Source: Acidimicrobiales bacterium (GTDB lineage: Bacteria; Actinomycetota; Acidimicrobiia; Acidimicrobiales; JAHWLA01). Taken from it: a stretch of 64,000 nucleotides of DNA. Where the stretch lies: assembly GCA_035536915.1 (NCBI GenBank), contig DATLNE010000001.1:1-64000 (forward strand), written 5' to 3'. Position numbers and translations under genes: made by a program. Each line of letters begins with the position of its first letter. Within the stretch, counting starts at the first letter, position 1. Positions 1 to 7,210 of the stretch are shown one piece after another. Under the pieces are notes generated by a model. It was not told the DNA's origin and searched no databases. It worked only from the letters and a program-made list of their open reading frames with translations.

Positions 1-1
1 G

Positions 2-217
2 GCCTCAGACCTTGCCTACCTCCACGTGCATCCTCTGGAGGGTCGGGTGGGCCCGGGCCAGGTGCCCTTCGCAGTCGAGGCTCCCTCGGCGGGCACCTAC
101 CGTCTGTTCTTCGATTTCAGCCACCAGGGAACGGTGCGGACGGCGGCTTTCACGGTCGAGGTCGCTGACGGCCAGGACGGCACGTCGAGGACCGCCGGCC
201 ACGGCGGGGGCCACTGA
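2..217 (+). CDS. C-terminal end of a secreted or surface protein (5' end outside window)
   Basis: The frame is open from the first bases of the window and stops at 215-217. The visible 71 residues contain a stretch of the type YLHVHPLEGR followed by an alternating hydrophobic segment (TYRLFFDFSHQG, TAAFTVEV), then a polar Gly/His tail ending GHGGGH. This pattern resembles the last beta strands of a beta-sandwich domain found in actinobacterial secreted or membrane proteins annotated as hypothetical. The His-rich tail could bind metal, but that is inference. Without the N-terminus no family can be assigned. Confidence 0.6.
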   Translation, partial: ASDLAYLHVHPLEGRVGPGQVPFAVEAPSAGTYRLFFDFSHQGTVRTAAFTVEVADGQDGTSRTAGHGGGH

Positions 218-339
218 CGTGGCCGTGGACCGCGGGCAGCTGGGCCACCCGCTCGAGCAGGGTGAGCTGGACGCGCCGGCCGATGATGGGGGCCACGGGT
301 GAGCACGGTGGCGGTCTGGGGGGCAGGCGCTCGAGGCGG

Positions 340-573
340 CGCCGGCCTCAGCCAGCTCGCCCCCGGCCGCCTCGGGGCTCGCCCCGGTGGTGAGGATGAA
401 GCCGGGAAGCGTCGGCAGACCGGCGGCGCCGGCGCGGACCAGGGCGACGGCTTGGCCCCGGTGGGAGCCGGGTTGAGGGTGTCCAGTTGGTCGAGGGCGA
501 TCAGGGCGGGCCGTACATCGCTCTGCTGGCTTGGCGTTGCTCGCACCAGCGTCGTTCGGGTCATGACCCGCAT
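340..573 (-). pseudogene. Frameshifted N-terminal fragment of a PEP/pyruvate-binding (PPDK/PEP synthase-like) protein
   Basis: From an ATG at 573 or 564 the minus strand reads an N-terminus with ALDQLDTLNPAPTGAK. Around position 452 the recognisable sequence jumps to another frame and continues AVALVRAGAAGLPTLPGF, then ILTTG. Joined, this matches the start of PEP synthase or pyruvate phosphate dikinase ATP-grasp domains (a GGKgxxLarlxxaGlpVPpGFvlTT pattern). The shift is explained by one missing G in an AAGGCC context. Beyond about 340 the similarity fades. This is either a decayed gene or a sequencing indel in a truncated gene. The remaining bases between 218 and 690 show no other convincing gene. 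Confidence 0.45.
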
Positions 574-690
574 CTTCAGCCCTGCGACTTGCCCTCGGCT
601 TCCAGATGACGACCGGCGCCCTGCAAGCGGGCGGCAAGAGTCCGGCAAGTGCGCCCCCGTACCGTCCCCACCAGAAAGGAGGTGGGCACG

Positions 691-1605
691 ATGGACAAAG
701 CAGTGATCGAGGCCCGGGGGCTGAGGAAGGCGTTCGGGCGGCACCTGGCGGTAGAGGATCTCAGCTTCGAGGTCCGAGGTGGCGGGGTGACGGGGTTCCT
801 CGGCCCGAACGGGGCCGGGAAGACCACGACCTTGCGGATGCTGCTCGGGCTGGCCGCCCCGACATCGGGCACCGCCACGGTGTGGGGGCGGCCCTACGGC
901 GAGCTTGAGAATCCCTCTCGCATGGTCGGCGTCATGCTCGACGCCGCGTCGTTCCACCCCCGGCGGAGTGCTCGTGACCACCTGCGTTGGATGGCGGCCG
1001 CCGCCGACATCTCGAGCCATCGCATCGACGACGTCCTCGCCGCCGTCGACCTCACCGGAGCCGCCGACCGCCGGGTGGGGGAGTTCTCCCTCGGCATGCG
1101 CCAGCGCCTGGGGCTGGCCGCAGCTCTGCTGGGCGACCCCAAGCTGCTCGTCCTCGACGAGCCGGCCAACGGGCTGGACCCCGCCGGTATCCGCTGGCTG
1201 CGCGAATCGCTGCGCTCCTTCGCGAAAAGCGGAGGGACGGTGTTCGTCTCCAGCCATCAGCTGGGTGAGGTGACCCACATGGCCGACGAGGTCGTCGTCC
1301 TCCGGGCCGGACGCCTCGTCGCCCACACAAGCGTGGCGGACCTCACCGGCGGTTCCACCGCCGCTGCCCGGGTCCGTTCGCAAGAGCCGGAGCGGCTGGC
1401 GGAGGTGCTCATTGGTGCGGGAGCGGAGGTGCGAAGCGGAGAGCGGGGTGCGATGCACGTGCGGGGGCTGCGGCCCGAGCAGGTCGGCGAGCTGGCCGCC
1501 GCCGCGGGCGTGGTGCTGCACGAGCTGGTGGGAGAGATCAACAGCCTCGAGGACGTTTTCTTCGAGCTGACAGAGAAGGAGGAAAGCCATGCCGGGATTG
1601 GTTAG
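691..1605 (+). CDS. ABC transporter ATP-binding protein (drug/antibiotic exporter type)
   Basis: A 304-residue ABC ATPase with Walker A GPNGAGKTT near residue 40, a signature-like SLGMRQR, Walker B LLVLDEP and the switch His in SSHQ. The short signature lacking a Gln-rich LSGGQ and the region after residue 215 match the CcmA/DrrA class used by two-component exporters. The ATG at 691 is preferred because AAAGGAGGTG sits 7 bases upstream; an in-frame ATG at 649 has no comparable site. The permease gene starts 17 bases before this stop, so the two are translationally coupled. It would energise export of an unknown substrate at the inner membrane. Confidence 0.9.
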   Translation: MDKAVIEARGLRKAFGRHLAVEDLSFEVRGGGVTGFLGPNGAGKTTTLRMLLGLAAPTSGTATVWGRPYGELENPSRMVGVMLDAASFHPRRSARDHLRWMAAAADISSHRIDDVLAAVDLTGAADRRVGEFSLGMRQRLGLAAALLGDPKLLVLDEPANGLDPAGIRWLRESLRSFAKSGGTVFVSSHQLGEVTHMADEVVVLRAGRLVAHTSVADLTGGSTAAARVRSQEPERLAEVLIGAGAEVRSGERGAMHVRGLRPEQVGELAAAAGVVLHELVGEINSLEDVFFELTEKEESHAGIG

Positions 1606-2332
1606 GGCCGAGCTCATAAAGCTGACGACGACCAAGACGGCGCTAGGTCTGGTCGTGGGGGGGAGCGCGGTGGCCGCCCTCGGCGCCTTCTCCACCATCA
1701 TGAGCGCCAGTACCGAGGACCTGGCGCGGCCCGTTCACGACCAGCACTTCTTCATGCTGGCCTCGATCAACCTGGCGCTGTTCGCCCTGGTGCTCGGGAT
1801 CCGGTCCGTCACCGACGAGTTCCGCCACGGCTCGATCGTGCCCACCCTGCTCGTGGCACCCAAACGGTCGCGGGTGGTCGTGGCCAAGGTGGCGATGTCT
1901 GGCGCCGCCGGCGCTGCCATGTCCGCCGTGGCCCAGACGGCGATGCTGGCCCTCGCCGTTCCCCTTATCGCCGCCAAGGGGAGCGGCCCCTCCTTCGAGG
2001 CGGCAGACCTCGCCGCCGTTGGCGGCCTCGTCGTGGCCGGAGCGCTGTGGGCGGCAATTGGCGCGGCCGTCGGCGCCATCGTGCGCTACCAGGTGGCCGC
2101 CGTGGTGGGGGCGTTGGTGTGGGTCCTGGTGTTGGAGAACCTGGGATCGGTCTTCCTCGGCGATGCCGGCAGATTCCTCCCCGGGCAGGCGGCGCACGCC
2201 GTGGCTCAGGCCACACAAGCCGGGTCGCTCCTCGCCCCGGCGACCGGTGCGGTCGTCCGCGTCGCCTACGTCCTGGCCGCCAGCGCCGCGGCCGCGCTGC
2301 GAACCACCCGGTCCGACATCGCCTTGACCTGA
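1589..2332 (+). CDS. ABC transporter permease (ABC-2 type)
   Basis: A 247-residue membrane protein beginning MPGLVRAELIKLTTTKTA, the usual cytoplasmic start of ABC-2 permeases, followed by about six hydrophobic segments. An AAGGAGG ribosome site lies within the end of the upstream ATPase gene, and the reading frames overlap by 17 bases. The motif VTDEFRHGSIVPTLL at about residues 70-85 is typical of this family, where it follows the second membrane span. With the preceding ATPase it forms a minimal exporter. The last span is followed by only about ten residues, so the C-terminus is short. Confidence 0.87.
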   Translation: MPGLVRAELIKLTTTKTALGLVVGGSAVAALGAFSTIMSASTEDLARPVHDQHFFMLASINLALFALVLGIRSVTDEFRHGSIVPTLLVAPKRSRVVVAKVAMSGAAGAAMSAVAQTAMLALAVPLIAAKGSGPSFEAADLAAVGGLVVAGALWAAIGAAVGAIVRYQVAAVVGALVWVLVLENLGSVFLGDAGRFLPGQAAHAVAQATQAGSLLAPATGAVVRVAYVLAASAAAALRTTRSDIALT

Positions 2333-2358
2333 CCAGCACTGGAGAAAGCAGAGAACAG

Positions 2359-3123
2359 ATGAGACGACTCCTTGTCCTCGTGTCCGTGGTCCTCGTCCTC
2401 GCCGGTGCCTGCGGCACCAGCACCGACGACGAGCGGGCCTCGAACGGCGCCGGCGACGACGTTGGGGGTCCGGCGACGACCGTCACGACGGCCCTCTCGG
2501 GCTCGACCACCACCACGCCGCCCAGCTCCCACCTACCCCCTCGTCCCGGTCCGACCACGGTCGCCACGACCACCACCGCCCCACCGAGCGCGGCGCCGGC
2601 GCTGGACTGGAGGACCCGACGAGCGGTGGCGGCAGGCGCGGGATGGGACGTCAGGGCCTGCGAGGGCGATGCCCCCCTCTACTGCGCCTACGACCGGGCC
2701 GTCCTCGTAGGCGCCGTCGAGTTGGTGTCCTTCCCGCTCGACAGCTTCGAGTCCTTGCGAGGGCTGTCAAGATCCGACGCCCTGGGCCGGCTGGCTGCCG
2801 ACGCCGACCGCTCGGCCCGCGAGGACCGGGAGAAGGGCTGCCCCCCCGGCTCGCGTTACGCCTCGATCCCGGCCCGGCGCCTTCCTGTAGCCGGGGACCA
2901 AGGCATCCGCTATGGCTTCACCATCACCTCACCACGGGGCGCTGCCGCCGAGCGCTCCGTCACCTACGCCACCATTGCCGGCGACACCATCTTCCTGACC
3001 GTCGCCGCTGCCTTCGGCGAGGGCAGCTGCGTCGGCGTGGAGGGCACGCAGTTCCAGCCGGCCACGCTCGAGCGCTTCGAGCCCGTCCTCGACCGGCTCG
3101 TTGCCCGCATGGTGCTGCCGTGA
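2359..3123 (+). CDS. Putative secreted lipoprotein, Thr/Pro-rich linker
   Basis: A 254-residue protein with a clear lipoprotein signal: MRRLLVLVSVVLVLAGACG places the lipidated cysteine at residue 18. A low-complexity Thr/Ser/Pro linker runs to about residue 75, then a globular domain with four cysteines spaced as in CEGDAPLYC, KGCPPG and GSCVG, which could form disulphides. The gene starts 27 bases after the ABC permease stop, so it probably belongs to the same operon, perhaps as an extracytoplasmic partner or cargo. I do not recognise the family. Confidence 0.75.
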   Translation: MRRLLVLVSVVLVLAGACGTSTDDERASNGAGDDVGGPATTVTTALSGSTTTTPPSSHLPPRPGPTTVATTTTAPPSAAPALDWRTRRAVAAGAGWDVRACEGDAPLYCAYDRAVLVGAVELVSFPLDSFESLRGLSRSDALGRLAADADRSAREDREKGCPPGSRYASIPARRLPVAGDQGIRYGFTITSPRGAAAERSVTYATIAGDTIFLTVAAAFGEGSCVGVEGTQFQPATLERFEPVLDRLVARMVLP

Positions 3124-3199
3124 GCGCCGCCCGCCTGACCGCACGCCCGCAACACGTCGCTCCAGTCTCTGCCCGGAGATCACAGGAGGTGAATTCACC

Positions 3200-3328
3200 A
3201 TGATCATCGACGACCGCATGCTCATCGCCTGGTCGCCGGGCGGGCCTGGCCATCATCGATTCAGGTATCGACACGGTCGATGGCGGGGTCGGGGGCCTCG
3301 CCGAGGAACTCGACCCAGGCGCGCTTGA
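3200..3328 (+). CDS. Short ORF with a strong ribosome site, probable 5' remnant
   Basis: An ATG at 3200 is preceded by a near-perfect AGGAGGTG, yet the frame gives only 42 residues. The first dozen look like a real protein start (MIIDDRMLIAWSPG) and the rest are Arg/Gly-rich and unlike coding sequence. The frame runs antisense into the 3' end of the pseudogene that ends at 3261. The simplest reading is the translation start of a gene whose body was lost in a rearrangement. A genuine micropeptide is possible but less likely. Confidence 0.3.
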   Translation: MIIDDRMLIAWSPGGPGHHRFRYRHGRWRGRGPRRGTRPRRA

Positions 3329-3611
3329 CGCACGGGTAGTGGGTCGATGCCTCGACCAGGACCAAGAAGTTGGCGATCGTGTCGTCGAAGCGGCCGCGGA
3401 GCCGTTTGTCGGCGATGTCGCCAGTGTCGTCGAGCGGGGGCTTGGGCGAAGGAGAACATGTCGGGATAGATGCGGGCGCCGAGGTGCTCGAGCGGGACCC
3501 GTAGCGACCACAGGCCCCGATTGCGCCCACCATCGACGGAGACGCGGCTAAGGAGCGTCGACGACTTCTTCCCGCAGGTACCACTGGACGATGGCCAGGC
3601 CTCCTGACAGC
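3261..3611 (-). pseudogene. Remnant of an unidentified gene with two frameshifts
   Basis: Three consecutive protein-like stretches on the minus strand lie in three different frames. They are LAIVQWYLREEVVDA (ending near 3552), then LLSRVSVDGGRNRG to IYPDMFSFAQAP (to about 3441), then PLDDTGDIADKRLRGRFDD through EFLGEAPDPAIDRVDT to a stop at 3261. One shift lies near 3552 and the other in a run of five G at 3436-3440. Together they give about 110 residues of one continuous C-terminal domain. I do not recognise it. Either it is a true pseudogene, or the second indel is a homopolymer sequencing error and the gene is only truncated. Confidence 0.5.
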
Positions 3612-3641
3612 CTTTTCCCAGAGTCGACAAGGGGGTGGCAG

Positions 3642-3983
3642 GTGGCTGGTGTCGAAGTTCGATCGTCCGATGCGTCTGATGAGGAATTCACGGCCGAGAA
3701 GGCCCGTGCGCACCGCGTCGACGTGGGCAGCCACAGCGTCTGGAGGTGCACCTTCGAGCCCGGCTGGCGGTACACGGAGCACTTCGAGCCGGAACTGTGT
3801 AAGGCACCCCATCTCGCCTTCGTGGCATCGGGCAGGCTGCACATCGTGATGAAGGATGGGACAGAAGCCGAGGCCGGCCCGGGATCGGTCGTCGTGATCG
3901 AGCCAGGGCACGACGCGTGGACGGTCGGCGACGAGCCCTGCGTGTTCATCGACTTCGGAGAGAGCCTCGCCGCGGCCGAATGA
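3642..3983 (+). CDS. Cupin-domain protein
   Basis: A 113-residue small beta-barrel protein. The cupin core shows as WRCTFEPGWRYTEHF, then HLAFVASGRLHIVM, DGTEAEAGPGSVVVIEPGHD and a final strand. The usual first-motif pattern G(X)5HXH is altered: only one His (in TEHF) is clear, so metal binding may be weak or absent. The GTG at 3642 has an AAGGGGGT site just upstream. An ATG at 3591 in the same frame is an alternative, but it would overlap the antisense remnant. The role is unknown; it sits alone between decayed sequence and the integrase. Confidence 0.7.
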   Translation: MAGVEVRSSDASDEEFTAEKARAHRVDVGSHSVWRCTFEPGWRYTEHFEPELCKAPHLAFVASGRLHIVMKDGTEAEAGPGSVVVIEPGHDAWTVGDEPCVFIDFGESLAAAE

Positions 3984-4571
3984 AAGAGCCTTGAGCATGC
4001 AGGTAGCCGCTGGCCGGTGAGTGCACGGCTCGGTCGATGGGGCCGGACCAGGCGGCGGCCGGCGTCGCGCCCCGCTCGTGGATGCTGCTACTACCACCAC
4101 GAACCGCCCAAGCCGCCACCATCGCCGAGTAGCGAACCGGCGATCACGCGGTGCGCCGACCGTCCCATAACCACGACGCCGGCGAGCTGCGAGAGCATCC
4201 TCGATGTGCCGTTCAGGGACGCTACATATCATTCGCTCGATATCGCGGTTGCCCGCCCGTCCCTGACGCTCTGGTCGGCGCGTAGCCGAGCGGGACGGCG
4301 CCACCTATCGCTCGGGGCGCAGCGGGGCTGACCCCACCGCCGCCTACGCCACACCGTGTGTCGTCGAACCGCCGAGGAAAGAAGGCGTCCCCCGTGCTCA
4401 TGGCTGGGGACTGCGCCGCCCGCGTTCCCCCGAGTCGGCTTCCGCGTGCCCGACCCCCGGCTACCTGGACATTTGCTCCTCGGCCACTCGACAAGCGTCT
4501 GGCGACTTGCGTGGTCTACCGATTGTTCCCCCGGGTTTCGACGAGCGGGACCCGCGATGAAGGAGGACACG
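3984..4571. other. Gene-free stretch upstream of the integrase
   Basis: About 590 bases without a convincing gene on either strand; open frames here have coding-unlike composition. It contains one imperfect inverted repeat with 9-base arms TCAGGGACG (4213-4221) and CGTCCCTGA (4258-4266), separated by an AT-richer stretch (CATATCATTCGCTCGATATC). This could be a binding site for the integrase or for a regulator, or simply element debris. No excisionase gene is visible. Confidence 0.4.
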
Positions 4572-5765
4572 ATGAAGGGGCACGTCAAGAAGCGAGGGGA
4601 CCGCTACTACGCAGTGATCTACGAAGGTCGAGACCCCGTGACCGGCAAGGAGCGCCGCAGCTGGCACCCGGCAGGCACCGTCCGGGCCGAGGCCGAGCGC
4701 CTCGCCGCCAAGCTCGCCGCGACCGAGACGAGCCGGGTCGACTCGGTGCGGTCGCTGACCTTCGGCGCGTACCTGACCAGCCAGTGGCTACCAGCAAAGA
4801 AACTGCACCTGGCCATCAGCACTTACCACGGCTACGAACGAAACGTACAAATCCACATCCTGCCTGTGTTGGGCAGGGTTGGCATCCGGCGCTTGCGCTA
4901 CCAGCAGATCGAGGCGCTCTACGACACGCTGCTCCACCCCACCGAGGGCAAGGGCCTATCACCGAAGACCGTCTATGAGGTCCATCTCATCATCAAGGGT
5001 GCGCTCGCTGACGCTCTGCGGCGCGGCCTGGTATCCCGCAACGTCGCCGTGGTCGCGCGAGCCCCCAAACAGCGGTCGCTCCAGCGGATCGAGGGCGCCT
5101 CGCTCACCGAGGACGAGCTGCGCCAGCTCATGCGTAGCGCGGTCGGCCACCGGCTCTTCCCGCTCTACTGGTTGACGGCAATGACCGGGATGCGCCGCAA
5201 CGAGGTACTCGGCCTCAAGTGGCCCGACATCGACTTCACCAAGCGGTGTCTGCACCTCAACAGGGGGCTCGTCGCCGTCGGCTACGAAATCCACCAGACA
5301 CGCGGCAAGACCAAGAACGCTCGCCGCGCCATCGCCCTCGACGACACCACCCTCACCATCCTCGCCGGCTGGCGGGACTTCCAGGCCGCCGAGTTCGCCG
5401 CGGTCGGCATCACCAACGACGACCGATGGGTTTTCACCGACGGCGCCGGCAAGCCCGTACATCCCCACTCGGTCTACGAGGCATTCCGCCGAATCGTTCA
5501 CAACGCCGGCGTGTCGACCATCCGCTTTCATGATCTCCGGCACACCCACGGCAGCCTGCTCATCCAGGACGGGATCCCCGTGAAGGTCGTCAGCGAACGT
5601 CTCGGCCAGGCCAACATCGGGTTCACGATGCAGACCTACCAGCACGTCCTGCCCGGTATGCAGGCCGACGCAGCCCGATCGGCCGAGCGGCTCGCCAAGC
5701 CCACTCCCCCGACCGCGAGAAGGACGGGGGAACGTCGGGGGAACGGCCGGAGGAAGAGCGCCTGA
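4572..5765 (+). CDS. Tyrosine site-specific recombinase (phage-type integrase)
   Basis: A 397-residue integrase. Residues 1-50 form an AP2-like arm-binding region (KKRGDRYYAVIYEG), 60-155 the SAM-like core-binding domain, and 180-375 the catalytic domain. Catalytic residues visible are Arg208 (TGMRRNE), His320-x-x-Arg323 (HDLRH) and nucleophile Tyr356 (TYQHV). The usual second His (LGH) is Gln346 in LGQAN, a known but minority variant. The ATG at 4572 has GGAGG six bases upstream; ATG 4557 lacks a site. The gene ends 66 bases from the 3' end of tRNA-fMet, the classic arrangement of an element integrated at a tRNA gene, with the element lying to the left. Confidence 0.92.
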   Translation: MKGHVKKRGDRYYAVIYEGRDPVTGKERRSWHPAGTVRAEAERLAAKLAATETSRVDSVRSLTFGAYLTSQWLPAKKLHLAISTYHGYERNVQIHILPVLGRVGIRRLRYQQIEALYDTLLHPTEGKGLSPKTVYEVHLIIKGALADALRRGLVSRNVAVVARAPKQRSLQRIEGASLTEDELRQLMRSAVGHRLFPLYWLTAMTGMRRNEVLGLKWPDIDFTKRCLHLNRGLVAVGYEIHQTRGKTKNARRAIALDDTTLTILAGWRDFQAAEFAAVGITNDDRWVFTDGAGKPVHPHSVYEAFRRIVHNAGVSTIRFHDLRHTHGSLLIQDGIPVKVVSERLGQANIGFTMQTYQHVLPGMQADAARSAERLAKPTPPTARRTGERRGNGRRKSA

Positions 5766-5790
5766 ACCGGGGGACACCAGCGCAACGAGC

Positions 5791-5817
5791 AAGGCTCAGG
5801 TCGCTGACCTGGGCCTT
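5791..5817 (+). terminator. Hairpin terminator after the integrase
   Basis: Arms AAGGCTCAGGTC (5791-5802) and GACCTGGGCCTT (5806-5817) pair with one T-G wobble around a three-base loop, followed by a weakly T-rich stretch. It lies between the integrase and the oppositely oriented tRNA gene and could serve both. Confidence 0.6.
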
Positions 5818-5831
5818 CTCACTGCTTTTCG

Positions 5832-5905
<74 letters not shown>

Positions 5906-5999
5906 GCGAGACCGGTCACGATAGCACCCGCAACCAGACGCGCAAAAGTGAGCGCCGGAGGCCCGTTTCAGTGCATTCCAGTGATTTTTAATTGACTCC

Positions 6000-7163
6000 A
6001 TGATCGAACATGTGTACGGTCGGAGCGTGATCGGAGCACTGCGGAAAGCCATCGAGGACCTGGAGGTGCCGCTCGACGGCGACGCCTTGGCGGAAGTCCT
6101 GAAGGTGGTCGACCTGCTGAACGCCAAGGTGGCGGCGGCGATCGGTGCCTTCGACGCCGAGGCCCTGTGGGAGCTCGACGGAGCCACGTCGATGACGGCG
6201 TGGCTGCGACATCACGCACGCATGACGGCGAGCACTGCCAAGTCGACGGCTTCGACCGCGAAGAAGCTGCGCGGCTTGCCGCTGACCGAGGACTACTGGC
6301 TGTCCGGAAGGCTGTCCGGCGGCCAGGTGCAGGCCATCGTGCGCAACGCCACGGCGGAGTTCCCCGAGCACGAGGCGGCGGTAGTGCCCGCGTTGGTCGA
6401 CCTGTCGGTGGCCGGCACGGCCTTGGCCATGCAGCAGTGGAAGGCCATGCTCGACATCGAGCCCACGTTCCAACGAGGCGTCCACCTGTCCCAGACGCTG
6501 GAGGGCCAGTGGGATCTGACCGGCTCGCTCGACCCGCTGGGCGGCGAGACGGTGGCCACTGCGTTGCGCCTGGCCATGGTCGACGAGCCCGAGGTGCCGC
6601 CTGCCCGCAGGCGGGCCGACGCGCTGATCGACGTGTGCAGGTTCTTCCTCGACCACCATGCAGGTAGCTTGGGTGGACGGCACCGCCCGCACCTCAACGT
6701 GGTGGTCGACTACGAAGCCTTGCGCGCCGGCCGCGGCGGCAGCTTCGTGGGCGGTGGGCTGATCGACGGTGCGTCGATGCAGGCGCTGGCCTGCGACGCG
6801 GCCATTCACCGAGTCGTGACCGACGGACGCAGCACGATCCTCGACTACGGCACCTCGACGCGCACGATCCCGGCGCCCTTGTGGTCGGCGCTGGTGCTGC
6901 GCGACCGGCACTGCCGCTTCGATGGATGCGACCGGCCGTCGCACTGGTGCGAGGCCCATCACGTGGTCCCGTGGCAAAACGGCGGGAGGACGAGCCTCGC
7001 CAACCTGGTCCTCAAGTGCAGCCGGCACCACCACTTGGGGCACCAACCGGGCTGGTCCGAGAAGCTCCAGCCCGACGGCACGCTGGTCATCACCGATCCA
7101 AGGGGCCGCACCCGCACGACCCGACCACCGGGCTCGCTCAGCGACCTGCAGCGCGCGAGTTGA
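6000..7163 (+). CDS. DUF222 / HNH endonuclease-domain protein (13E12 repeat family)
   Basis: A 387-residue protein. Residues 10-270 form a helical DUF222 domain (MTAWLRHHARM, LSGGQVQAIVRNA) and the C-terminus an HNH nuclease fold: CRFDGCDRP, then EAHHVVPWQNGG with His320-His321, and a final CSRHHHLGH. The Cys pairs and His residues needed for zinc and catalysis are present. Such proteins are multicopy and often mobile in actinobacteria (the mycobacterial REP13E12 group); their target is not established. It lies just beyond the tRNA-fMet gene, outside the inferred integrated element. Confidence 0.88.
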   Translation: MIEHVYGRSVIGALRKAIEDLEVPLDGDALAEVLKVVDLLNAKVAAAIGAFDAEALWELDGATSMTAWLRHHARMTASTAKSTASTAKKLRGLPLTEDYWLSGRLSGGQVQAIVRNATAEFPEHEAAVVPALVDLSVAGTALAMQQWKAMLDIEPTFQRGVHLSQTLEGQWDLTGSLDPLGGETVATALRLAMVDEPEVPPARRRADALIDVCRFFLDHHAGSLGGRHRPHLNVVVDYEALRAGRGGSFVGGGLIDGASMQALACDAAIHRVVTDGRSTILDYGTSTRTIPAPLWSALVLRDRHCRFDGCDRPSHWCEAHHVVPWQNGGRTSLANLVLKCSRHHHLGHQPGWSEKLQPDGTLVITDPRGRTRTTRPPGSLSDLQRAS

Positions 7164-7210
7164 TACCCGGTTGAGAGTTACTCGTGGGCGCTGCTCGTTG
7201 AGCTGGCGCC

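Noticed and set aside
97-1701. Long minus-strand frame opposite the ABC ATPase and preceding region
   Set aside because: Its sequence is Arg/Pro/Gly-rich with no domain and mirrors the coding frame of the ABC ATPase on the other strand; only the short PEP-binding-like stretch near 340-573 is protein-like.
1-4500. Left attachment site of the integrated element
   Set aside because: I looked for a copy of the tRNA-fMet T arm and acceptor (such as GGATTTGAACCCAC) left of the integrase and did not see one; the boundary is probably outside the window.
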